Below are positions 1 through 9,944 of a stretch of DNA of 64,000 nucleotides, in pieces. The translations under genes were made by a program, and so were the position numbers. The notes beneath the pieces were generated by a model. It did no database searches and had not been told where the DNA came from. It worked only from the letters and a program-made list of their open reading frames with translations. Origin of the DNA: Termitomyces sp. T153 (taxonomy: Eukaryota; Basidiomycota; Agaricomycetes; Agaricales; Lyophyllaceae); assembly GCA_018296165.2 (NCBI GenBank), contig JACKQL020000009.1:1178001-1242000 (forward strand). The letters are read 5' to 3'. The first letter of the stretch is position 1; the number at the start of each line of letters is the position of its first letter.

Positions 1-126
1 TCAAGATATGGCTCGTGGAGGGCAATGATATCCCAGTCTTTAGGGTCCACAGTTCCAAGAAGAGCTTCTTGGGCAGTCCTAGACTTGCCAACATTCTGCT
101 GCCAGATCCATAGCCATGGCGGTGAT
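1..126 (-). pseudogene. LINE-A ORF2 start: AP-endonuclease N-terminus, cut by window edge
   Basis: The minus strand encodes a WLWIWQQNVGKSRTAQEAL stretch followed by DWDIIALHEPYL. This is the first strand of an exonuclease-endonuclease-phosphatase fold, with the conserved Asn of the N-terminal QxN motif and the metal-binding Glu (usually LQEP, here LHEP) at the second motif. In LINEs this domain nicks target DNA for target-primed reverse transcription. Only about 40 residues lie in the window. No intact start codon was chosen; the ORF follows ORF1 closely, as usual for this family. Confidence 0.75.
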
Positions 127-139
127 GATCTTGAATCTG

Positions 140-1727
140 TCATTGAGAGGAGGGGGGGAGGGAGCTAGCCTGTGAGGGCAAAGGGGCCTTGTGGCTAGGT
201 TTCCAGAGATCAGTCAGAGCCACTTGGTATTGCCTGAGGCCCAAAGGCTCTGGGTTTGCAGAGTGGTCTACCCATGGAGTGGGAACAGGGGCAAAATGTG
301 AAAGTTTCTTTGGGTTGGTAGCCCATGTGCTCGGGTCCCTGGTGGGGAAGTAGGGCATGCTGTTCTCTGGATATTGAGTATCCAGATCATCACAGTGTTT
401 CCTGAAAACTGGGCAGGTATGAGACAAACTTGCATGAGTGGAGTCTGGTCTGCAAGAGACACAGGAGGAGGATGTTCCTGAGGGGCAAGTATCAAAAGTG
501 TGGTCCAGGCTGGCACAGTGCAAGCAACAGTCTGTGTTCTTGCAGTTAATGCAGATGTGACCATACTTGTGGCACTTGTTGCACTGGAGCGGTTCCTTGA
601 GGTCCTTGCAGACAACAACCTAGTGACCAGCAACAAACACCCACTCATGAAGGAGGTGATTGGCAGCTTGGGCTGAGTTACAGAGCACCTTGAGGGAAGC
701 CACTGTCTGCTTAGCATGGCAGCAGTCTTCCTTTTTCAGCCATGCAGCCGAGGTGATACAACCTGGCTCAAGGCCATTCTCCACTTTGAAAGTGGCAATG
801 TTGGCAGCACTGGAGGGGTCAAAGACCCCACCACACAGAGCAAAGCAGACAATGAGAGCATGAGCTTTATCAATGACCTGCACTGAAGGGCCCAAGCAGG
901 TCTTGGCTACCTTCTGGACAGAGTCATGTGTGTGGCTTCTGAACTGTGCAGCTAACTCTAGTGTGTCAAACTTGAAGAAGTAAGTAAGCTCCACATTGTA
1001 GCCAGGTGATTCCACAGATGTGAGTCTTTGCAGTAGTAGGAGGGATTCTGTTGATGGCTGCCAGGTTTGCCCTAGATTTGTTGACTTTCTCCAGGAGTTT
1101 GTTGGTGCAGTTATGGAGTTCATCATTCACAGCAGGGGTGTGTTTGGTGGGTGCTTGGGTGCATGTGGTGTTGATGGTGACAAGGACGGTCTTTGCATTG
1201 TGGATGAGCCTTTGCTGAAGGCAGGTGTGCTGGGGGGATGCATAGGAGCTGTACTTGGTAGGGATGTTTGCAGTAGGCTTGGTGCTGGCAATGTCAGCCC
1301 AAGTGGGGCAGTTGATGGCAGGCTGGGGGGCTTGGGCAGGCAGAAGGGTGTCAAGTTTGGTGATGATCTTACTGAGGGAGGAGGACACAGACTCAAGCTG
1401 ACTTGCTGTGCTTTTGAGGGCTAGCGTGGTTTTGGCTTGAGAGGTGCTGTTTGCAGAGATGAAGTCAGTGGACTTGGCAATGCAGAGGGCAATGGGTTCA
1501 ACATGTTTAAGGACCTTGGACATGATGGCATCCATGAGGATTTCTGAGAACTTATTGGTGATGTCATTTTCTAGCAAGAGCATGACCATGAGGACTGCAC
1601 TCTTTGCCTCATTCTTGAGCTTCAGTCCCTTAGACATTATGATGGCAGTCATCAGTACTCTTGCAAGCTTTGTGCAGTCATAGGTTTCTCCCATGAGGAT
1701 ATGCCTTTCATCTCCAACCAATGACAT
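140..1727 (-). pseudogene. LINE-A ORF1: gag-like protein with three CCHC zinc knuckles, frameshifted
   Basis: Coding similarity is spread over at least three frames: 1727-966 (helical N-terminal part with a WADIAS segment), 1126-620 (central part with YFFKFDTLELAAQFR, VIDKAHALIVCF and ASLKVLCNSAQAANHLL) and about 600-140. The last part carries three zinc knuckles in a row: CNKCHKYGHICINC, CLHCASLDHTFDTC and CVSC..H..TC, followed by a CPxFxxHCDDLDTQYPENSMPYFP tail typical of this LINE clade. Such proteins bind LINE RNA in the transposition particle. The frame changes show it is not functional. The same ORF1 type recurs on the plus strand at 43952-45493. Confidence 0.8.
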
Positions 1728-2002
1728 GCATCCATAGCTGATTTGACCAGGCTGGCATAGCTTCAGTAAGGTACTAAATTCAGAGCATGTCGGAAGCGGT
1801 TGAGGGGTGTTGGGGTTCTGACATGGCTGACACTCCCAGAGGGAGGTTTTGGAGGCAGTCTGGACATCATGCCAGCAGATTGGGGCAGGTTGTGGATGGA
1901 GGGGGAGCGGGCATAGGGATTCCCTGTAACATAGTCCTTTTTACACCTGATGCTAGATTCTGTGGCAATCACCAATCCTTTTCTGATTTCAGAGTGGACC
2001 AA

Positions 2003-2430
2003 CAGCTGGTCTCAGAATCTGTAAAAACCCAAACCTTATTTCCCAGTCACTCTCATCAATTGACCAATCTGTTGCTCCTCCTGTATGTTGTCTGATTGTT
2101 ACTTTCTTCTTATCTCTTCCCTCAGTTTCCTTCTTTGCTAATATTTCCCTCTCATCTGCTACACCATTCCTCAATCATTTGTTACTCTTAGTTATTGCAT
2201 TTTTTTTGCTCCTATTCTTCCAAGAATTTCATTCACTCCCTTTTCCCCCCATCCATAATCCATTCTTCCCTTTTGTCTGTCCCTTTATCCATTCATACTC
2301 ACACCTTGATCCTTCCTCCCATTGCATATTCCCAGTACTTATGCAAACCTGCATCTGTCCTGTTTCCATCTGTATACCTCTTGACCCTACCACATTGGCA
2401 CCCCTTGCAACCTGACTAATGACAAAATAT
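2003..2430. other. Pyrimidine-rich junction between two LINEs, no gene seen
   Basis: CT-rich on the plus strand with a run of eight T near 2203. It lies between the 5' end of LINE-A and the 3' end of LINE-B, both on the minus strand. It may contain LINE-A 5' leader and LINE-B 3' sequence. No convincing poly(A) tail or target-site duplication was found, and open frames here only reflect base composition. Confidence 0.5.
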
Positions 2431-2859
2431 GCCTGGAAAGAAGTGACAGTGCAAAAGAAGAAGAATTCTGTTTATTCTGCTAGCAAGCCCTACTACAGGG
2501 CTAAGAGGCAGGGGTAAAGTAACACTTGTACTCTACTCCTACTGAGTAATATGTTGTTTGTTGTTATGTTGAGCTTTCCTTTTAATGTTGGGTATTAGAA
2601 CTTTCCTTGCAGATTTTATGTGTCTTGATGTCAGGACATGATTGAGTGATGTGGATATATTGCAATGTACCCTGTATGGAACACAGGTGTGGGTTGTCAG
2701 GGCCTTTGAGGTTGGCTGTCTGGTTGATGGGCTACTCAGCCCTGTGTCATCTGCCAGTGCCATTGCTTATGTGGGTTATCTCAACCTCCTGCAGCATGTG
2801 GTTCCTTGTTCCATCAGTGCCTTGCATCTCTTTCACTGCTATCCCTGTTTCCCATTAGT

Positions 2860-5800
2860 CTGTCCTCCACCTCTCCTCATCCTCACTCCTCCTCCTCCCC
2901 TCATCTTCTTCTGCACCCCCTTCTGCAACCTGTTCCACCAGGTCCTCTGTATTCCCCCTCTCTCCTTCCATGTGCACCCACCATCTCTCTTCTTCTCCCT
3001 CACTTTCATTGTCTTGTTCCATCAGTTTTGTCCTTCATTTGCATTTTTTCCCTGTTTTTGTGAATGCCCCTGACTCCTTGAGGAACTTTGCCATCACTTC
3101 CAGTCCTCCATCTGTAACTAGTAGCACCCCCAATTTTAGTTGATTGTTCACTTTCCATAAGATATGCCTGTGTTCCTCATATCTTGGGCAGCTTTGTATT
3201 ATGTGTTCATGCATCTGGTAGCGCTCTCCACATCTGCACCCTTTCTTTGCATGAGGCACAAATCTGGCATAATACTCACCTAGGTATGCATGTTTCATGC
3301 AACACTGTGTCAGCCTGCCAAAGATTTCTCTGGATGTGTCCATGATGTGTTTTCTTTGTTTCCCTCTTAGTGGAAATCTGTTTGCAATCATAAATCCTTC
3401 TGTGGGTGCAGTCTTTTTCCATTCTTTATTCCACCATTCCAGTGCCTCATCCTTCACTTGTCTCCTCACATTTGTCAACAAGGTGTAATTGCATGTCCAA
3501 ATTTTTGCTCCTTTCTTCACCTCTTCATCTGCTTGTTTGTTTGCTTTTATGGCTTCATGTCCCAGGCACCACTCTATCCTGACTGTTCTGTCCTCTCATC
3601 CATCTAGGAACTTGTCAATGTAGTGTGTGATGCTGGTCATCTATACTTGGCCTGGGGCAGGTTTTATTCCATATGCTGCTGTTACTGCAGATGTGTTGTC
3701 AGCATATAGATGTATGTGTTTTACCTGTCTGTGCTGTTTTGCATATCTGGTAGTGGTTTTTGCTGCTTGTGCTAGCCCAACCAATTCTGCATTGTATACC
3801 TCTGCCTTATGGCCAAGGCCTCCTCTGTTGCAGAAAATTTCTTGCTTGCCCCAGTATCCTACTATTCCCCATCCTACAATTTTCTTCTTTTCCCCTGCAG
3901 TTCCCTCTTCCATCATAGATCCAGCTGAGTACACTAAAATTTGTTCCTCATCCTGGCCTATTACCTTCATTCTCTTGTTATGTTTCTCTGCTTCTGTAAC
4001 CTTTTTGCAGTTTTTGGGCACTCCTATGATTTTCAGTCTGTCACCCTGTTCTGTCACCATTTTAAGCCATGGTGGGGATATGAAGGGGTTGATGTTCTCC
4101 CTCAAAGCAGGGTGGTACATCAGTTTTGCTATTCATTTGAGCTGCATTAGCTTCCTTTTCTTATTGTTTTGTGACCTCTTCTTGGGAGGAAGTGGAGGCA
4201 GGTTTCACTCCACATTGTCCTGTCTTCATTGTTCCAGTAGCCTTTCCATAAGGGGGTTAGTGGTTCTGAGCCTGTGTAGTCTGTTGGTGTATCCTCCTAA
4301 TACCACATCCAGGATTATCTATATTGGTAGTATTGCCATGTCAATATCCAGTGCTTTGACTGGTCATCCTGAGGGTGCCCAACATATGTCATAGTGCTTC
4401 ATTCTGTACTGTGGTCATTTGATCAATGTGTGATCTTTTCCCTGTCCACTAGCTTGTGCATGCATATGACATTATTGGGACTGTGCATGCCTTGTAGCTG
4501 CCTCTGACTCAGTCCCCTGATTGTGTTTGCCAGTATTTAGGCACCTGCCGCTGTTGCTCTTGCTTTTTGTGTTGTTTTCTGTATGTGCTGGTTGAATGTT
4601 AATTTTCTGTCTATGTGTAGTTCAAGGATTTGGATTGTATCCCCTGCTCTGATCATTGTTGATGTGCCATCTGGCATTGGAAGTTCAGTTGTTGGTGAGT
4701 ATTCCTGGTCCCTCCTCCACAAGTGGTGCATTATCTTCATTTCTTTGGGTGCTGTTGATAGACCTACTCTTGTTAGCCAGTTGTTTACAAATATGAATTC
4801 TGTCCTTAGTATCCTGATGTTGATGTCAAGTGATTTTGACAATACTTCAAGGGTGCCATTGTCTATGTACATGTGTAGTGTCATGATAGTAGGTTTTCTT
4901 TTGCATTGCATTCATTGTGTCTGGTTCTGTTCCTGCCATTGTCTAGCCTCCATCAGTTCTATCAGTTCACTACCATATATTATTGATAGTATTGGCAAGA
5001 CTGGCAAACCCTGCAGTATGCCATTCTTTACCAGTTTCATGTTGCTTCTTACTCTGTCTAGGCAGACCACTGCCTGTCTGTCCCTTAGGAACAATGCAGT
5101 CCATTTGACTAATGGTAGCAGTATGCCCTTTCTTTGCATCTCCCTTAGGAGCCTTGTGTGATTGACATTATTGAAGAAGCCTGATATATCAAACATCAGT
5201 ACTGTAGTCACTTTCTCATAGTTTCTTGCAGCCTGAATGTCTTCTATTTGTGATATGGTGCATTGTTCATGGAGCTGCATGGTCTGCCCCCAAACTGGGC
5301 TGGCAGGACTAGGTCTTCTCTACCCACCAAGTAGCTTAACCTTTTTGCCACTATGCTCTTGAGGACTTTCCCCATGCACTCCAATAGCTGTATTAACCTA
5401 TATGCCCTTGGTTCAGAGTAGTCCAGTTTCTTGGGCTTCCTTAGTGTGACCACCACTGCTTGTTGCCATGATTTTGGGTGGTGTCCACTCTCAATGCAGT
5501 GATGCATTAGTGCAAATATTATGTCACCTTCTGATTTCCATGCCCATCACACTGTGTTGAATGCTTGTTGGCTCACCCCTGGGGCTTTCTTTGTGCTATG
5601 CCTGTATATTGCTTTCCTGACTTCCTCCCAGGTCACCTTCACATGTGCATGGTCATTATCCTGGTCTCCCATCAGGTCTGGTTCCTTGTTGTTTTCCAGT
5701 CTTGGTGGTGGCTTGAACAGTGCTTTGCATAGCACATCACACTTGTCTTCATGTTCTATTGCTGGTTCTCCACCTTGCCTCTTGATAGCCAGTGACAGGT

Positions 5801-7253
5801 AATTTCTTGTCCCTTCTGACCATCCTTGTAGTCCCCACATGTTGTCTGGGGTGGCCTCCTCTACTGTGTCATTTATCTACTTCCTCTTCTTGTGTTTATA
5901 GTCTCCTGAAATAGTTAGTGACTATCCTCATCTGGCAATTTGTGTCTTTGTTGTGTGAACCCCATTGTGACTTGTATGCCTGCTGTTCCTCCCACAGTCT
6001 CATCCTTCTGCTATTTGCCTCACTTAGCTCCTGAGTCCACCAAAGTCTCATTCTATCTGACACCTTCCTAATCTTGGCTTTCACATTTGTTGCTGTTTTC
6101 ATTGCCTCTGTGATTAGTTCTGTGTCTGTGTCTGGTCTTCTGGGGGAGCAGTTAGCATTTAAATTTCAAAGTGCTGTCCACCTCTATTCATTCCTAGACA
6201 TCTCCCTTTTGAATGCTTTTTGCCAGTCTTCTGCTTTTGTGTCCTTGAAGTGGTACTTGCTTCCCATGATGTTCTGGATTTCTGTGGTGCTGTGGTCTAT
6301 TGTCCACCATAGTGCAAAGTGGTCAGAGCCACATGCCATACTGGGGTCTATTTTCCACTCTTTTGTCATGTTAAGCAAGACTGCCTCCATGTTTGCCCAT
6401 GTAAGATCCAGTACTGAAGTTGCCCCCCTTCTGCAGTGTTTGTGGTATGTGCATTTTCCTTTTTTGTTAATCAGTGTGAATCCCTGTTCATGCATCCATT
6501 TGACCAGTTCCTTGGCTTTTCCCATGGGTTCCTAGTCCCCTTTGCTCCACATTGGATGGTGCTGGTTCCAGTCCCTGCTGATAATTACTGGCTGTTCCTC
6601 TGGGAGGTTGATTGTCTTGAGTCTGGAGACTGCATTGTTGACTGGTGTTGTTGCTTCTCATCTCCTTGGTTGGTTGTATATATTAACTATAGTCACTGTT
6701 GGGTAGTTAGCCTGTGTTATATCAAGTACCTCAATGTCCAGGTCCATTGCCAAGTCTGATCTTAGCATGGTCATGAAGTCTGGTTGTTTCTTGGTGTAGG
6801 CCATCAGCCTCAGCCTTTTGTTGTTCAGTATCATAGCCAGTGGTAGGATCAGTGTCCAGGTGCCTAGTGCTGCCAGCCCTTGTTGCCCATTGCCTATGTT
6901 TCCCCACCATGGCTCTGTGACCAATATTATGTCAAATCTATCTATGTACATGTTCAGCGTTGTGTGGCACACTTTGTTGCTTCTGTTAGTGTTGAGCTGT
7001 GCAATGTGGATGGGTTTGGTTCTCATTGTGGAGGTACATTACTATTCCTCTGCCTTTCCATGTCTCCTTGTTTGTCTATGTTGTCCCATCTCTCCCCTTC
7101 CTGCTGGTTCAATAGATTCTCTAGCACCATGAATCTATTTGTGCCTTTGCTCATGTGCATTTTCATTGATTTCTTTGTGCTTTCTGGTACTGCATTCCCA
7201 TTGGTGCTCAGTCCAGCATTTCTGTTTGCTGCTGTTCTGTTGTTGTCCTTCAA
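2860..7253 (-). pseudogene. LINE-B ORF2: endonuclease, reverse transcriptase, RNase H
   Basis: Domains in minus-strand order: AP endonuclease (7026-6184; AQLNTNRS start, VTEPWW motif, GSDHFALWW near the end), reverse transcriptase (5840-4537; FDISGFFNNVNH, the NGILQGLPVLPI block, and MYIDNGT where the catalytic YxDD motif should be), RNase H (4120-3641; VYSAGS in place of YSDGS, KAEVYNAEL, YADNTSAV) and a CRCG..H....C zinc motif (about 3260), then an acidic tail to about 2860. The second catalytic Asp of RT has become Asn and the first RNase H Asp has become Ala. Together with several frame changes this makes the enzyme dead. Asp-to-Asn fits a G-to-A change, in line with cytosine deamination on the other strand. 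Confidence 0.87.
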
Positions 7254-7349
7254 CTCACTCTTTGGTCCTTGATGTTGCCTGGCCTGTTGCCTTTTTCCTG
7301 CTTCCTTTCCTCCTCTTTGTTGTCACTCCTCCCTCTATGTCTCTCCCTC

Positions 7350-8871
7350 CTTTTTCCTTACTATCATCTGGAATCTCTTTCTCTCTGTGCAGTTTCTATC
7401 CATCGCCGGGTGTCCGCTGCCACAGTTTGAGCACTTCTCCATTTGTCTTGTTGTTGTCTCTTTGTCTCTTGCCGTTTCATCACCGTCCTCTTGCATATGT
7501 TGATATCCTCCCCCCAGTGTTCTGTCTTGCTGTGTCCACCTGCGCATTTCTTACATTTCACGTGGTTCCTGCATCTTGCCGCGTGGTGTCCAAACGTCTA
7601 GCATTTGCCACATTGTAGCACTGGCAGTCTGTCTGCGTGATGCACCACTTCACAGAAGTTTGTGTACATTGCCATGTATCTCACTTCTATTAGTGTTTTT
7701 GCATCATCTTCCTTGGCGAACTCCAGTACTATCGAGGAGTAGTCCTTCTGTCTCAGATCTGTCTCGGCTCGCATCCACCTGGGTTTGCCCATTAGCTTTA
7801 CCTTTGACATAATTGGATTAAACCTTTCGATTTCCTCCAGAAGATCCTCGGGCATGTATAGGTCATTTTCGCTGTCTCTCCCTGTCCATACGCCATTTAT
7901 TCTGACTTGTATTGTCTGTCGTCTGTTAACATCTCGATGGTGTGGGCTGGCACCCCGAATATGTCGACGAATTCATCCGCGTGTTGTCTCAGTTCTTCGC
8001 CTTTTTGGTCTTCGCGGAGCATGATGACGAGGTTTTGTTTGTAGTTATAATGTGCGGAGGCTACGCACAAGTGCTTCGCATTTGGTGAGTTGGCGAGTTT
8101 GTCGTTTATGAGATTGACAATTCTGCGGGGACTCATGAGGTTCGTGTCGAATTTCTCCCCTCGTGGTATGACAATTAGGTGAGCTGGGTGGTACTGGTCT
8201 TTGGGTGAGCGTGGTGCGGGTTGCTGGTTATGCGTTGGGGTGGTTGGGTTGGCTTTGGTAGGTCTGTATGTTGGCCCCGTAGCTGTGACCGTCTTTGCTC
8301 CTTGTATCTTCGGGGGTCCTCTCTGGGTTTCTCTGCTTGTCGTCGGTTCTGCCTTCTGGCGCGCCACTAAGGTATTTACTGCTTTGACTAGATCTTTGAC
8401 TGTTGAACGTAGTTCCGCGGTTTCCTGTAGTGCGCACGAGGAATCAGCATTTTCATCTTCGCGGCTTTTCCCACCTGCTGCGATGAGCTCGGGCATGAAT
8501 TTCCTCGCTACCTCATATGCGGAATCCATTGTGCGTTGTCCCCACGTGTAGTGGTCGGAGAAGCGTTGGAGTTCTCTGCGTAAGTTTTCGAGCTGGTATG
8601 CCACTATTGTCTCTGCCTCGACCACCGTCGGCCGCCTTCCCATTTCCTCATCGCTTTCTACCCTCTCAGTCGGCTCTTCCGTGCGTTTTTTGGGTCTTGT
8701 TGGCGTTCTCGGTTCTTGGTCGATTTGTTGTCCGAAGACGTCTACGTCGCGCTGTTTACGCCTCCCGAGTACAGGTCTCGCGGGTGAGGGGCCCATGTGT
8801 AGCTCTGGGTTCATGCTTGGAGGCCCTCCTGGGCCTCCTCTCAATTGGTTTCTACCGCTCTCGCTGTACAT
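7350..8871 (-). pseudogene. LINE-B ORF1: gag-like RNA-binding protein
   Basis: A long open frame (8871-7897, 324 residues from an ATG) starts with a charged, proline-rich N-terminus, then a helical segment with VAYQLENLRRELQRFSDHY, a low-complexity linker and a domain around HLIVIPRGEKFD..NLMSPRRIVNLIND that resembles the small RNA-binding domains of LINE ORF1 proteins. The protein continues in other frames at 7855-7598 (MSKVKLMGKPRWMRAETD) and 7561-7364, where CKKCAGGHSKTEH starts a zinc-knuckle region. Frame breaks at about 7880 and 7590 disrupt it. This is the CpG-rich end of the element and is better preserved than ORF2. Confidence 0.8.
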
Positions 8872-9145
8872 CCGTGCTGAACAGTCTGTCCTCCCCTTAC
8901 TTAACCGTGGGAATTTTACGGCAAGTCGTGGTATCGGAACAAGGAGCGGTCACAGTGTAAAAGATGCACAGAAAAGAGTGACTGGCAGATGCGTGGAAAA
9001 AAGTATGAGACTGCCCTGAGACTGAGGAGACGTAGCGAGAGAGGGTGAGGTATCTCGGCTCCAACATTCTTGGAACATTCAAGTTCATCATTTTTGGCAC
9101 CAAATTGAGGATTCATTGCACGGTATCTGATTAAGAAAAAGATCA

Positions 9146-9152
9146 TATAAAG
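9146..9152 (+). promoter_or_regulatory. TATA-like box upstream of the candidate secreted protein
   Basis: TATAAAG lies 59 bp before the ATG at 9211. Position and sequence fit a core promoter element, but no transcription start can be read from sequence alone. Confidence 0.35.
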
Positions 9153-9210
9153 GCCATATGTGATATCCTCCAGCACTCCTCAACACCCTTGGGATTCTGC
9201 ATACGCCGAG

Positions 9211-9822
9211 ATGTATTCGCGTATCCTTACTATGTTTTTGCCTGCCGTTTTGGCCTCCGCTATACTTGTGTCTGCTGTATGTTTTGTGAATCTCACCTCG
9301 AGGATTTACCTAACCCAGTCATTGTACTTGCATTTAGGCTGGTATACCTCTGCAGTACTGCCCGGTCGCAGACCGCCGCTGTTGTACTGTGTCCAACGTA
9401 CGTTTATTATTCAGAGGTTATGACAATTATTGCCCTTAACACTCAATGTTTTCAGCCCATCGCCAAGATCACTATTGAAGCACGCCCCATCGACTTCTAT
9501 CTTCTAACAGATCACGAGCAGGCAAAAGTGTACATGTTTCTCATTTGTTTGAACGGCCCTTCTTTGATCTCTACTTTTCAGGAATCGCTACTGTACCACA
9601 TGGAAGAATCCATGCCCCGTGGAGAGTCAGCCTCAATGCTGTATTGTGAACAAATTATCAGGGCCGGTCGTAAGTCTGTCTCGAGATGGAGATGTTTTAA
9701 TACTAGCCAATTCTGACAATGAAACTCTAGGCTTTCAACACCGACAACTTTACACGACTTCTTTGCCGAGACATGGTTGTCTAGTAGTGTCTTTTTCCAG
9801 AGCTCTGACCCCTCTACAATAG
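9211..9822 (+). CDS. Candidate small secreted cysteine-rich protein (hydrophobin-like Cys order)
   Basis: ATG at 9211 opens a hydrophobic signal-like peptide (MYSRILTMFLPAVLASAILVSA). A consensus donor follows at 9277 (GTATGT) with acceptor at 9337. Exon 2 (9338-9397) adds AGIPLQYCPVADRRCCTVSN. A second intron runs 9398-9455 (GTACGT..TTTCAG). A third likely intron ends at the TTTTCAG before GAATCGC. The frame with YCTTWKNPCPVESQPQCC runs to the stop at 9822, but its join to exon 3 does not keep frame with the donors I could see. Cysteines occur as C-CC-C-C-CC-C, the order of hydrophobins, although the spacing after the last CC is too long. It may instead be an unrelated small secreted protein, or decayed. 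Confidence 0.38.
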
Positions 9823-9944
9823 TTTAAAATAGATGAAATTGTAAGAAAACGAAAATGCGCATGTACAGTTAGTTACATGTACAAGTTTGCATGAGTATAT
9901 AAAGAACGAGTATTATATACAAGAAACGAATATATTACGAAATA

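Larger units (their letters stand above)
1..2002 (-). mobile_element. LINE-A: degenerate Tad-like non-LTR retrotransposon, 5' part
   Basis: A minus-strand non-LTR retrotransposon whose 5' end lies near 2000 and whose body runs off the left edge. Order on the minus strand is a proline/serine-rich leader (about 2002-1763), a gag-like ORF1 with zinc knuckles (about 1727-140) and the first residues of ORF2 (139-1). Reading frame changes several times within ORF1, so the copy is dead. CpG is scarce compared with host regions. The ORF1-ORF2 architecture with three CCHC knuckles is that of LINEs common in Agaricomycetes. The exact 5' terminus was not located. Confidence 0.82.
2431..8990 (-). mobile_element. 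LINE-B: near full-length but decayed Tad-like non-LTR retrotransposon
   Basis: Minus-strand element with ORF1 (8871 to about 7350), ORF2 (about 7253 to 2860) and a 3' region to about 2430. ORF2 order is AP endonuclease, reverse transcriptase, RNase H and a CCHC motif, the order of the Tad/I-like LINE group with RNase H. Stop codons and frame changes are spread through ORF2. CpG is nearly absent from 2401 to about 7380 and abundant from there to 8990. The copy ends against host sequence near 9.0 kb. Boundaries at both ends are approximate because no target-site duplication was identified. Confidence 0.87.

Noticed and set aside
2642..3073. Plus-strand open frame of 143 residues rich in Pro, Leu and Phe
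   Set aside because: It is the complement of the acidic/charged C-terminal tail of LINE-B ORF2 and reflects base composition.
3627..4394. Plus-strand open frame of 255 residues
   Set aside because: Lies antisense to the RNase H domain of LINE-B, where recognisable motifs are on the minus strand.
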